From positions 372,001 to 436,000 of the forward strand of contig NZ_FOUK01000001.1 in the NCBI RefSeq assembly GCF_900114845.1: a stretch of DNA of 64,000 bases. The letters are read 5' to 3'. This stretch comes from Pimelobacter simplex. Lineage in GTDB: Bacteria > Actinomycetota > Actinomycetes > Propionibacteriales > Nocardioidaceae. The translations under genes were made by a program, and so were the position numbers. This document shows positions 41,643 through 50,165 of the stretch, in pieces. The notes beneath the pieces are model-generated. The model saw only the letters and a list, made by a program, of their open reading frames with translations. It searched no databases and was not told the DNA's origin. Position 1 is the stretch's first letter, and every line of letters begins with the position of its first letter.

Positions 41643-43151
41643 ATGACCGACCTGCTCGTCCCCACCGACCACGCCGTGCTCCCCGAGGTGCGCGAGTGGC
41701 TCGCCCGCCCCAAGGGCCTGTTCATCGGCGGCTCCTGGGTGGACGCCGCCTCCGGGCGCACCTTCGAGACCCGCGACCCGGCCACCGGCCAGGTGCTCAC
41801 CCAGGTCGCCCACGGCGAGGCCGAGGACGTCGACCGCGCCGTCCGGGCCGCCCGCAAGGCGTTCGAGGGCGAGTGGGCGCTGTGGACGCCGGCCCAGCGC
41901 CAGCGCCTGCTCTTCAAGATCGGCGAGGCGGTCTACGACCACGCCGAGGAGCTCGCCCAGCTCGAGTCGCTCGACAACGGCAAGTCCGCCGGCGTCGCCC
42001 AGGCCGTCGACATCACCTGGGTCGCCGAGCTCTTCCAGTACTACGCGGGCTGGGCCACCAAGATCGAGGGCCGGACGCTGCCGGTGTCGGTCCCGTGGGC
42101 ACCCGGCGCGCAGTGGCACGCCTACACGCTGCGCGAGCCGGTCGGCGTCTGCGGCGCGATCGTGCCGTGGAACTTCCCCCTGCTCATGGCCGCCTTCAAG
42201 GTGCCGGTCGCGCTCACGTGCGGCAACACCGTCGTCCTCAAGCCCGCCGAGGACACCCCGCTCACCGCGCTCCGGCTCGCCGAGATCATGGCCGAGTGCG
42301 GGCTCCCGGACGGCGTCTTCAACGTCGTGACCGGGTACGGCGAGGCCGGCGCCGCGCTCGCCGCGCACGACGACGTCGACAAGATCGCGTTCACCGGCTC
42401 GACCGAGGTCGGCAAGCTCATCGTGGACGCCGCCAAGGGCAACCTGAAGAAGGTCTCGCTCGAGCTCGGCGGCAAGAGCCCCCAGGTGGTGTTCGCCGAC
42501 GCCGACCTCGACCTCGCGATCCCCGGCACCGCGTCCGGCTTCCTGTTCAACCAGGGCCAGACCTGCACGAGCGGCACCCGCCTCCTCGTGGAGGACCGGA
42601 TCTTCGACGAGTTCACCCAGGGCGTCGCCGAGGTCGCGGCCGCCAGCAAGGTCGGCCCCGGCCTCGACCCCACCACCGAGGTCGGCCCGCTGGTCTCGCA
42701 GACCCAGCTCGACCGCGTCCTCGGCTACGTCGACCAGGGCCTGCGCGACGGCGCCCGCGCGCTGACCGGCGGCCGGCGCCACGGCGACGCCGGCTACTAC
42801 GTCGAGCCGACCGTGCTCGTCGACGTCGACTCGTCGTTCAGCGTCTACCGCGAGGAGATCTTCGGCCCCGTCGTCGTCGCGACCCCGTTCAACGCCGAGC
42901 GCGGCGTGGCCGCGGCGGCCAACGACACGCCGTACGGGCTGGCGGCGTCGGTGTGGACGCGTGACGTGAGCAAGGCGCACCGCACCGCGCGCCAGATCAA
43001 GGCGGGCACGGTCTGGATCAACTGCCACAACGCGTTCGACACCGCGATGCCCTTCGGCGGCTACAAGCAGTCCGGCTGGGGCCGCGAGCTCGGCGCCTCG
43101 GCGATCGACGCCTACACCGAGCAGAAGTCGGTCAACGCGCTGCTGAGCTGA
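41643..43151 (+). CDS. NAD(P)+-dependent aldehyde dehydrogenase
   Basis: A 502-residue aldehyde dehydrogenase with catalytic C308 (GQTCTSG), general base E274 (LELGG) and the Rossmann-region motif FTGSTEVGK. The 34-residue distance between the two catalytic residues is that of the family. It oxidises aldehydes to acids; with the alcohol dehydrogenase upstream it makes a two-step alcohol-to-acid route. ACGGAGGA lies before the ATG. The TGTCCAG palindrome lies upstream. The end overlaps the convergent AraC gene by 20 bases. Confidence 0.92.
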   Translation: MTDLLVPTDHAVLPEVREWLARPKGLFIGGSWVDAASGRTFETRDPATGQVLTQVAHGEAEDVDRAVRAARKAFEGEWALWTPAQRQRLLFKIGEAVYDHAEELAQLESLDNGKSAGVAQAVDITWVAELFQYYAGWATKIEGRTLPVSVPWAPGAQWHAYTLREPVGVCGAIVPWNFPLLMAAFKVPVALTCGNTVVLKPAEDTPLTALRLAEIMAECGLPDGVFNVVTGYGEAGAALAAHDDVDKIAFTGSTEVGKLIVDAAKGNLKKVSLELGGKSPQVVFADADLDLAIPGTASGFLFNQGQTCTSGTRLLVEDRIFDEFTQGVAEVAAASKVGPGLDPTTEVGPLVSQTQLDRVLGYVDQGLRDGARALTGGRRHGDAGYYVEPTVLVDVDSSFSVYREEIFGPVVVATPFNAERGVAAAANDTPYGLAASVWTRDVSKAHRTARQIKAGTVWINCHNAFDTAMPFGGYKQSGWGRELGASAIDAYTEQKSVNALLS

Positions 43152-44136
43152 ACCCGGCCTCCCTGGGGCGGGCGTCGCCGGACGCCTGCCCCGGGGACTC
43201 CACGTGCCACCGGCGGCGCAGCTCGGCCGGCGAGCTGCCGAAGCGCTTCTTGAACATCCGGCTGAAGTGAGCCGGATCGGTGATCCCCCACCGTTCGGCG
43301 ATCTGCGCCACCGGCTGCTGCACCGCCGCCTCGAGGAGGTCGCGGTGCGCGGCCTGGAGGCGCTGCTCGCGCACGTAGCCGGCGACGGTGGTGCCGTCGT
43401 TGGCGAAGAGCCGGTGGAGATAGCTCAGCGAGATGCTGCACGCCGCCGCGACGTCGGCCGGGCAGAGACGCGGGTCGCCGAGGTGGCGCGCGATGTGGGA
43501 CTTCGCGAGCGAGAGGTTGACGTCGGGCGGCCGGCCGGCGATGCCCGTCTCGGAGAGCAGCGCGACGTACATGCTCACCATGGCCTGCTGGAGCGCCAGC
43601 TGCTGGGCGGCGTCGGCGGTGGAACCGTGCCGGGCGAGCGAGGCGAGCAGCGGCGCGACCGCGGCGGCGACGCCGTGCCGGGTGGCGAGCGCGCGGGCCG
43701 TCCAGGTGCGCTGGACCCGCTCCGGGACCGGCAGCAGCCGCTTGGGCATCAGGCAGATCGTGAACTGGAACTCGCCCGCCGTGCGGAACCGGAACGGCCG
43801 GGAGCTGTCGTAGAGCAGCAGGTCGCCCGGCGCCATCGTGGCCGTGCGGTCGTCCTGCTCGACCAGCGTCTCGCCGTGGTCGAGCAGCAGCAGGTGCAGA
43901 ACCTCGGGGTCGGCCACGCCGATGTCGCGCGCCCGGCGCTCGAACCCGTGCTGGGTGGCCCGGATCCGGCGCAGGCGCAGCTCGGCGACGTCGCCGCCGG
44001 CGACCCGGCCGTGCAGCAGCCCGCCCCCCGGCTCGACGGCCAGCGGCACGAACTGGTCGCACACGGCATTGCGCCAGTACTCCGGGCGCTGAGGTGCCGG
44101 CCGATCCGCGGAGTTGATCTCGAACCACCCAGGCAT
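43132..44136 (-). CDS. AraC-family regulator of the nitrile cluster
   Basis: A 334-residue AraC/XylS protein with an AraC-binding-like N-terminus (FVPLAVEPGGGLLHGRVAGGDVAELRLRRI; MAPGDLLLYDSSRPFRF) and a C-terminal double helix-turn-helix (DVAAACSISLSYLHRLF; IAERWGITDPAHFSRMFKKRFG). It is divergent from the amidase/nitrile hydratase operon, as Nhr/NitR-type activators often are. It probably activates the operon in response to an aldoxime, nitrile or amide. Confidence 0.85.
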   Translation of the reverse strand: MPGWFEINSADRPAPQRPEYWRNAVCDQFVPLAVEPGGGLLHGRVAGGDVAELRLRRIRATQHGFERRARDIGVADPEVLHLLLLDHGETLVEQDDRTATMAPGDLLLYDSSRPFRFRTAGEFQFTICLMPKRLLPVPERVQRTWTARALATRHGVAAAVAPLLASLARHGSTADAAQQLALQQAMVSMYVALLSETGIAGRPPDVNLSLAKSHIARHLGDPRLCPADVAAACSISLSYLHRLFANDGTTVAGYVREQRLQAAHRDLLEAAVQQPVAQIAERWGITDPAHFSRMFKKRFGSSPAELRRRWHVESPGQASGDARPREAGFSSAAR

Positions 44137-44181
44137 GGGCCAACCCTGCGCCTCGCCGCCGGACCGGTCAACCCTCATCCG

Positions 44182-44238
44182 TGGGTACCGGCGTCCGGCG
44201 TTGGACGTCGCTCGCCGGGCCTTGACTCTCCGTACCCA
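44182..44238. promoter_or_regulatory. Candidate control region of the nitrile operon
   Basis: TGGGTAC (44182-44188) and its inverted copy GTACCCA (44232-44238) lie 43 bases apart in the gap between the AraC and amidase genes. A TTGACT hexamer on the plus strand at 44223-44228 could be a -35 box. These could be half-sites of the AraC regulator. Support is pattern only. Confidence 0.35.
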
Positions 44239-44327
44239 TCGGGCTCCTCCGACCCCTCCGGCCATTGACCCGGCACTGCCGACGGGCGTTCGCTCAGCCG
44301 CCAGGAACGACGAAGAGGAGAACTGCC

Positions 44328-45872
44328 ATGGAGCTGCCGTCCCGAACGGCGATCAGGGACCTGGCGGGCGAGCTGCGGCTCGGCATCGCCGACGGGGACC
44401 TGGACTTCTACCACGCCGCGGCCACCGGGCTGCTGGGCTCGTGGGCGGTCGTCGAGGAGCTGTACGACGACGTGGCGCCCGTGGCGCCCACCCGGGACTG
44501 GGCGGAGCCGGACGGCAACCCCCTCGGCGCGTGGTACGTCACCACCGACCTGTCCTCGGGCGGTGGCGGCCCGCTCGCCGGGCGGCGGGTGGCGGTCAAG
44601 GACAACATCGCCGTGGCCGGCGTCCCGATGATGAACGGCTCGGAGACGGTGCGGGGCTTCGTGCCGTCGACGGACGCCACCGTGGTCACCCGCCTGCTCG
44701 ACGCGGGCGCGACGATCGCGGGCAAGGCGGTCTGCGAGGACCTGTGCTTCTCGGGCGCCTCCCACACGGCGAAGTCCGGGCCGGTCCGCAACCCGTGGGA
44801 CCTCGGCCGCACCACCGGCGGCTCGTCCAGCGGCAGCGCGGCGCTCGTGGCCGCCGGGGAGGTGGACCTCGCGCTCGGCGGCGACCAGGGCGGCTCGATC
44901 CGGATCCCGGCTGCCTTCTGCGGTGTCGTGGGGCACAAGCCGACCTTCGGCCTGGTGCCGTACACCGGCGCCTTCCCGATCGAGCAGTCCATCGACCACC
45001 TCGGACCGATCGCACCGACCGTGGCCGACGCCGCGGCGATGCTGACCGTGCTGGCAGGTGCCGACGGCGCCGACCCGCGCCAGCCCGCGGGTCTGGCCGG
45101 CGAGGACTACGTCGCCGGCCTCGACCACCTCGACCGCGGCCTGCGGATCGGTGTGGTGACCGAGGGCTTCGGCCTGGCCAACTCCGACCCGGGCGTCGAC
45201 GCGGTCGTCCGGGACGCGATCGAGCGGCTCACGGCCGCCGGCCACGTCGCCGAGGAGGTCGCGATCCCCTGGCACCGGCACGGCGCCGCGCTCTGGGACG
45301 TGATCTCGGTCGAGGGCGCGACCTGGCAGATGCTGCAGGGCAACGCGTACGGCCTCAACTGGAAGGGTCGCTACGACCCCGACCAGATGGCTTTCTACGG
45401 CGAGCGGTGGCGGCGCGACCCCGCGGCGTTCTCCGAGACCGTCAAGCTCGTCGCGCTCGGCGGGACCTGGTCGCTGCGCCAGGGGTACGGCGCGGCGTAC
45501 GGCAAGGCGCGCAACCTGGAGCACCGTCTCGCCGCGGCCTACGACACCCCGCTGGCGACGTACGACGTGCTCGTCATGCCGACGCTCCCGATCGTGGCCA
45601 GCCCCATCCCGGCGGCCGACGCGTCGGCCGAGGAGGTCGTCACCCGGGCCCTGGAGATGGTCGCCAACACCGCGCCGTTCGACGTCACCGGGCACCCGGC
45701 CTGCAGCATCCCCGCCGGTCTCTCCGACGGTCTCCCGGTCGGCCTCATGGTCGTCGGCCGGAGGCACGACGACGCCGGCGTCCTCCGCGCGGCCCACGCC
45801 TTCGAGCAGACGCTCGGCACCCTCACCCCGCCTCGCCCCACCACCACCCACGACAAGGAGCTCACCGCATGA
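44328..45872 (+). CDS. Amidase (amidase-signature family)
   Basis: A 514-residue amidase with the Ser-cisSer-Lys triad K91 (VAVKDN), S166 (GGSSSGSAA) and S190 (GGDQGGSIR). It splits amides to acids and ammonia; in nitrile clusters it takes the amide made by nitrile hydratase. The length and the extra N-terminal helical part fit the rhodococcal nitrile-linked amidases. GAAGAGGAG lies before the ATG. The stop overlaps the start of the nitrile hydratase beta gene (ATGA). Confidence 0.93.
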   Translation: MELPSRTAIRDLAGELRLGIADGDLDFYHAAATGLLGSWAVVEELYDDVAPVAPTRDWAEPDGNPLGAWYVTTDLSSGGGGPLAGRRVAVKDNIAVAGVPMMNGSETVRGFVPSTDATVVTRLLDAGATIAGKAVCEDLCFSGASHTAKSGPVRNPWDLGRTTGGSSSGSAALVAAGEVDLALGGDQGGSIRIPAAFCGVVGHKPTFGLVPYTGAFPIEQSIDHLGPIAPTVADAAAMLTVLAGADGADPRQPAGLAGEDYVAGLDHLDRGLRIGVVTEGFGLANSDPGVDAVVRDAIERLTAAGHVAEEVAIPWHRHGAALWDVISVEGATWQMLQGNAYGLNWKGRYDPDQMAFYGERWRRDPAAFSETVKLVALGGTWSLRQGYGAAYGKARNLEHRLAAAYDTPLATYDVLVMPTLPIVASPIPAADASAEEVVTRALEMVANTAPFDVTGHPACSIPAGLSDGLPVGLMVVGRRHDDAGVLRAAHAFEQTLGTLTPPRPTTTHDKELTA

Positions 45873-46585
45873 ACGGAGTCTTCGACCTGGCCGGCACCGA
45901 CGGGATCGGCCCCGTGGTCGTCCCCGAGGAGGAACCGGTCTTCCGGGCCGACTGGGAGCGCACCGTCTTCCCGATGTTCGCCATGTGCTTCCGCGCCGGC
46001 TTCTTCGGCGTGGACCAGTTCCGGCACGGGATCGAGCTGATCGATCCTGCCGTCTACCTGAAGTCGCCCTACTACGAGCACTGGGTCCACACCGTCGAGC
46101 ACTTCGGCGAGCAGCTGGGCAAGCTCGACATCGCCGAGCTCGACCGGCGCACCGAGCACTACCTCGCCCACCCCGACGCGCCGCTGCCGGAGCACGACGA
46201 CGACCCGGAGCTGCTCGCCTTCGTCGAGGCCGTCGTGCCGGCCGGAGCCCCGGCCAAGCGGGAGTCGGACAAGGTCGCGCGCTTCCAGGTCGGCGACGTC
46301 GTCCGGGTGATCCGCTCGTCCCCCAAGGGGCACACCCGCCGCGCCCGCTACGTGCGCGGCGCGATCGGCGAGGTCGTGCTGCACCACGGTCCGATGATCT
46401 ACGCCGACAGCGCGGGCAACGGGCTCGGCGAGAACCCGGAGCACGTCTACACCGTCCGGTTCCGCGCCGAGGAGCTCTGGGGCGCCGAGTACGCCGAGCC
46501 CAACCAGGTCGTCAACTTCGACGTCTGGGACCCCTACCTCGAGCCCGTCACCGTCACCGTCACCACCGAAGGAGCCCGCGCATGA
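45869..46585 (+). CDS. nthB: Nitrile hydratase beta subunit
   Basis: A 238-residue beta subunit ([45 protein letters not shown]-terminal [11 protein letters not shown]...[16 protein letters not shown]). It pairs with the alpha subunit to hydrate nitriles to amides. The beta-alpha-activator gene order is usual for cobalt-type enzymes. Both ends overlap neighbours by four bases, so the set is translationally coupled. Confidence 0.95.
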   Translation: MNGVFDLAGTDGIGPVVVPEEEPVFRADWERTVFPMFAMCFRAGFFGVDQFRHGIELIDPAVYLKSPYYEHWVHTVEHFGEQLGKLDIAELDRRTEHYLAHPDAPLPEHDDDPELLAFVEAVVPAGAPAKRESDKVARFQVGDVVRVIRSSPKGHTRRARYVRGAIGEVVLHHGPMIYADSAGNGLGENPEHVYTVRFRAEELWGAEYAEPNQVVNFDVWDPYLEPVTVTVTTEGARA

Positions 46586-47181
46586 GCGCCACCACCCGTA
46601 CCCAGGCGGAGATCGCCGCGCGCGTCAAGGCGCTCGAGTCGATGCTCATCGAGCAGGGCGTCATGACCACCCAGGCGATCGACCGGATGGTCGAGCTCTA
46701 CGAGAACGAGGTCGGGCCGCGCCTCGGCGCCCAGGTCGTGGTGAAGGCCTGGACCGACCCGGAGTTCAAGGCCCGGCTCGTCGCCGACGCCACCGACGCC
46801 TGCAAGGAGCTGGGCATCGGCGGCCTGCAGGGCGAGGACATGGTGGTGCTGGAGAACACCGACAGCGTGCACAACGTCATCGTCTGCACGCTGTGCTCCT
46901 GCTACCCCTGGCCGGTGCTCGGCCTGCCGCCGAACTGGTACAAAGACCCGCAGTACCGGGCCGCGATCACCCGCGAGCCCCGCAAGGTGCTGCGCGAGGC
47001 GTTCGGCTTCACCGTCCCCGACGAGGTCGAGGTGCGGGTGTGGGACACCAGCAGCGAGATGCGCTACTGGGTGCTCCCGCAGCGTCCCGCCGGCACCGAC
47101 GGCTGGACCGAGGAGCAGCTCCTCGAGCTGGTCACCCGGGACGCCATGATCGGCGTCGGCCCGGTCGGGGCGGTGGCCTGA
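46582..47181 (+). CDS. nthA: Nitrile hydratase alpha subunit, cobalt type
   Basis: A 199-residue alpha subunit. The metal site reads V-C102-T-L-C105-S-C107; Thr between the first cysteine and Leu is the mark of cobalt enzymes (iron enzymes have Ser). Two of the cysteines become oxidised in the mature enzyme. The enzyme hydrates a nitrile to an amide. The activator gene and a cobalt transporter pair follow, which supports the cobalt call. Confidence 0.95.
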   Translation: MSATTRTQAEIAARVKALESMLIEQGVMTTQAIDRMVELYENEVGPRLGAQVVVKAWTDPEFKARLVADATDACKELGIGGLQGEDMVVLENTDSVHNVIVCTLCSCYPWPVLGLPPNWYKDPQYRAAITREPRKVLREAFGFTVPDEVEVRVWDTSSEMRYWVLPQRPAGTDGWTEEQLLELVTRDAMIGVGPVGAVA

Positions 47182-47612
47182 TGCTGCCGGCGCCCTACGC
47201 CGACCCGGCGGACGTGGCGGCCGACCGCAGCCGCGTCGAGGCACTGGTCTGCGGCCTGCCCGCCGCCGACCCGGAGCAGCTCTCCTTCGAGCACCCCTGG
47301 GAGATCCGCGCCTTCGCGATGGCCGTGTCCGCGCACCGCGAGCTCGGCTTCGACTGGACGGACTTCCAGCAGGCGCTCGTCGCGTCGATCGACGGCTGGG
47401 AGGCGAGCACCGCGGCCAGCGACCGCGGCTGGTCGTACTACGAGCACTGGGTCGCCGCCCTCGAGTCGGTGCTCGGGGGTCTCGGCCTGCTCGGCGCCGA
47501 GGAGCTGGCCCGCCAGACCCGCGACGTCCTCGCCCTCCCGGCGAACCGCAACCACCACGAGGCGCACACCGAGCCGATCGCCGTCGACCCGGCCCGCGCC
47601 GCCCACCTCTGA
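47181..47612 (+). CDS. Nitrile hydratase activator / beta-like chaperone (P14K/NhlE type)
   Basis: A 143-residue protein related to the N-terminal part of the beta subunit (LSFEHPWEIRAFAMAVSAHRELGFDWTDFQQALV; WSYYEHWVAALESVL). Such activators bind the alpha subunit and help put in cobalt and oxidise the cysteines. The C-terminal tail has NRNHHEAH, a short His-rich stretch that could bind metal. It starts inside the alpha stop codon (TGATG). Confidence 0.9.
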   Translation: MLPAPYADPADVAADRSRVEALVCGLPAADPEQLSFEHPWEIRAFAMAVSAHRELGFDWTDFQQALVASIDGWEASTAASDRGWSYYEHWVAALESVLGGLGLLGAEELARQTRDVLALPANRNHHEAHTEPIAVDPARAAHL

Positions 47613-47624
47613 ACGGAGATCCTC

Positions 47625-47822
47625 ATGGCACACAGCACCACCACCCTCGTCCCGGGGCGCGTCGCGTCCGCCGCGCTCGGCCTCGCCCTCGCCGCCGTCA
47701 TGCTGCTGGGGGTGCTCTTCCTCCTGCAGGAGAACGGGCTGCTGCTGTCCGCGGACGCGGCGTCCTACCTGCACGAGGCGACCCACGACGCACGGCACGC
47801 CCTCGGCGTGCCCTGCCACTGA
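47625..47822 (+). CDS. cbtB: CbtB-like cobalt transporter subunit
   Basis: A 65-residue protein with one membrane helix (AALGLALAAVMLLGVLFLL, about residues 15-33) and a His-containing C-terminus HEATHDARHALGVPCH, the mark of CbtB. CbtB/CbtA are predicted cobalt carriers, usually found in B12 regulons. It lies 12 bases after the nitrile hydratase activator gene and before cbtA, so it most likely supplies cobalt to the nitrile hydratase. Confidence 0.85.
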   Translation: MAHSTTTLVPGRVASAALGLALAAVMLLGVLFLLQENGLLLSADAASYLHEATHDARHALGVPCH

Positions 47823-47834
47823 GCGGGGCGGACC

Positions 47835-48605
47835 GTGAGCACCGCGTCCGCCCCGCCGCTCGGCCGGACCGTCGGTCACGGTGCCCTCGCGGGCGCCGTG
47901 GCCGGCGGGCTCGGCGCCGCCGCCCTGAGCTGGCTCGTCGAGCCGTCGATCCGGGCGGCGATCGCCATCGAGGAGGCGGGCAGCGCGCACGAGCACACCG
48001 CCGGCCCGGTCCACGACCATGGCGCGGAGGCCCTGGTCTCCCGGTCGGAGCAGGTCGTCCTCGGTCTGGTGACGGTGCTGGTCGTCGGTGTCCTCGTCGG
48101 CATCGCGTTCGCGCTGGTGCACCGCTTCCTCGGCTCGCGGCTGCCCGGGCGGACGACGGCCGGCACCACGATGACCCTCGCCGGACTGGGCTTCCTGACG
48201 TTCACCCTGGCGCCGGCGCTCGTCGTCCCGGCCAACCCGCCCGCGGTCGGTGACCCGGCGACGGTCGACCTGCGCACCGTCACCTACCTCGGCACCATCG
48301 TCTGCGCCGTGGGCCTGGCCGCGCTGGTGCTCGGCGTCGCCCGCTCCGGCGCGCTCCGGCCGGGCACCCGCGCCGTCGCGGCCGTCGCCGTGGGCGTGGT
48401 CGGGACGGCGGTCCTGGTCGCCGTCCTTCCCCACGCCGCGGACCCGATCCCCGCGAACGTCCCGGCCGACCTGGTCTGGGAGTTCCGGATCGCCTCGCTC
48501 GCCCAGCTCGGGCTGATGTGGCTGGCGCTCGGCGCCACCTGCGCCTGGCTCGGTCAGCCGCGGTCCGCGCCGGTCTCCCGGGCCGAGCACCTGGTCCGGG
48601 CCTGA
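47835..48605 (+). CDS. cbtA: CbtA-like cobalt transporter subunit
   Basis: A 256-residue membrane protein with about six helices (first GALAGAVAGGLGAAALSWL) and a His/Glu-rich outer loop after helix one (SAHEHTAGPVHDHGAEAL), typical of CbtA. It forms the predicted cobalt transporter with CbtB. The GTG start follows the cbtB stop by 12 bases. Known nitrile clusters of rhodococci use NhlF instead, so this is an alternative supply route. Confidence 0.85.
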   Translation: MSTASAPPLGRTVGHGALAGAVAGGLGAAALSWLVEPSIRAAIAIEEAGSAHEHTAGPVHDHGAEALVSRSEQVVLGLVTVLVVGVLVGIAFALVHRFLGSRLPGRTTAGTTMTLAGLGFLTFTLAPALVVPANPPAVGDPATVDLRTVTYLGTIVCAVGLAALVLGVARSGALRPGTRAVAAVAVGVVGTAVLVAVLPHAADPIPANVPADLVWEFRIASLAQLGLMWLALGATCAWLGQPRSAPVSRAEHLVRA

Positions 48606-48609
48606 GGCC

Positions 48610-48978
48610 GTGGGCGACGAGCGCGGCCCCCGGGTCCGGATGTGCCGCGGCTGCTGCTGCGGCACCCGGGCGAAGCTCCCCGACGTCGACCACGACGCCG
48701 TCGCGGCCGTCCTCGGCAACGACCTCGGGCCGGGTGCCGAGCTGCGCGTCGTCGACTGCCTGTGGGCCTGCGACCTGGCCAATGTCGTCGTCGTGAACCC
48801 CGCGACGGCGGCGCGCGCCTCGGGCGCCCGGCCGGCCTGGGTCACCGAGGTCAACACCGTCGACCGGGCCCGCGCCGTGGCCGACTGGGTCCGCCGCGGC
48901 GGACCGGGCCTCGCCGAGCCACCTGCCGAGCTCGGCGAGGTGCGCACCGCGGCCGGGCTGCGCCGCACCACCGCCTGA
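48610..48978 (+). CDS. Cys-rich ferredoxin-like protein of the nitrile cluster
   Basis: A 122-residue protein with a C-x2-C-C-C cluster near the N-terminus (C12, C15, C16, C17) and a C-x3-C pair further on (about C50 and C54), in a thioredoxin-like 2Fe-2S ferredoxin setting. It could hold a 2Fe-2S cluster or a metal such as cobalt. It starts with GTG four bases after cbtA. Proteins like this sometimes lie near CbtA; the function is not known to me. Confidence 0.65.
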   Translation: MGDERGPRVRMCRGCCCGTRAKLPDVDHDAVAAVLGNDLGPGAELRVVDCLWACDLANVVVVNPATAARASGARPAWVTEVNTVDRARAVADWVRRGGPGLAEPPAELGEVRTAAGLRRTTA

Positions 48979-49020
48979 CCGACATCCCCACCATCGTCAC
49001 GACCCGAATTGAGGAACCCA

Positions 49021-50081
49021 TGGAATCAGCGATCGACACCCACCTGAAGTGCCCGCGCACCCTGTCGCGGCGGGTCGCCGACGACTACGCGCCGCCGTTC
49101 CCGATGTTCGTCGGGCGCGGCCCGAAGGACCTGCAGCAGGTGGTCATGGCCTCGTTCGGCGTCCAGTACGCCGACGAGGACCGCCGGCCGCAGGCCCTCG
49201 CCGCGCTGCGCCACATCGTCGGGACCTTCGAGCTCGCCGACGGCCCCGCGCACCACGACCTGACCCACCACGTCGACAACCAGGGGCACCACAACCTGAT
49301 GGTGCTCGCCTACTGGGCCGACCCCGCGGCGTACTGCCGGTGGCTGCGCTCCGACGAGGTCGCCGGCTGGTGGGCGTCGGACGAGCGGCTCACCGAGGGG
49401 CTGGGCTACTTCCGCGAGATCGTCGCCCCGCGCGTCGAGCAGCTCGAGACCCTCTACGCGTTCACCGAGGACTTCCCCGGGGTCGGCACGCTGATGCCGC
49501 AGGCCAGCGGGGAGATCGAGGAGCACGGCTACTGGGGCTCGGCCCGCGACCGGATGCCGATCTCCCAGACCGACTGGATGGAGGCCTCCGGCGAGCTGAC
49601 CGTGGTCGAGGGCGATCCCGCGCAGGGTGGGCGGGTCGTCGTCCGGGGGCACGACAACATCTGCCTGATCCGCTCCGGGCAGGACTGGCGCGCCGCCGGC
49701 CCCGACGAGCGCGACCTCTACGTCGACGAGATCCTGCCGACCCTCCAGGACGGCATGGACTTCCTCCGCGACAACGGCCAGGACCACGGCTGCTACAGCA
49801 ACCGCTTCGTCCGCAGCATCGACCTCGACGGCAACGAGCTCGACGAGAGCTACAACCTCGGGCACTGGCGCTCGCTCGACCTGCTCGAGCGGTGGGCGGA
49901 GTCGCACCCCACCCACCTGCGGATCTTCGTGACCTTCTTCCGCGTGGTGACGGGGCTGGAGAAGCTCCGGCTCTACCACGAGGTCTCGGTCTCCGACGGC
50001 CGCGACCAGACCTTCGAGTACATCAACTGCCACCCGGCCACGGGGATGCTGCGCGACGCCCGCGTCCCGGTCGCCGGCTGA
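49021..50081 (+). CDS. oxd: Aldoxime dehydratase (heme)
   Basis: A 353-residue heme enzyme that dehydrates aldoximes to nitriles. The length equals that of rhodococcal OxdRE and the key residues fall on the same numbers: R178, S219 (IRSGQD), axial heme ligand H299 (PTHLRIF) and catalytic H320 (RLYHEV). It supplies the nitrile for the nitrile hydratase encoded upstream. The start ATG follows GAGGAA. Confidence 0.95.
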
Positions 50082-50103
50082 CCCGACCCGAGAACCACGT
50101 CGT

Positions 50104-50141
50104 CGCGGTGCGGTGCCTCCTTTCGGGGCTTCCGCACCGCG
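50104..50141 (+). terminator. Hairpin between oxd and the acyl-CoA ligase gene
   Basis: A perfect 10-bp stem (CGCGGTGCGG with CCGCACCGCG) and an 18-base loop lie 22 bases after the oxd stop. It may be a partial terminator or a message-stabilising hairpin, as the ligase gene follows in the same direction. Confidence 0.5.
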
Positions 50142-50165
50142 GCGGTGGGAACGAGAGTGGAGACC

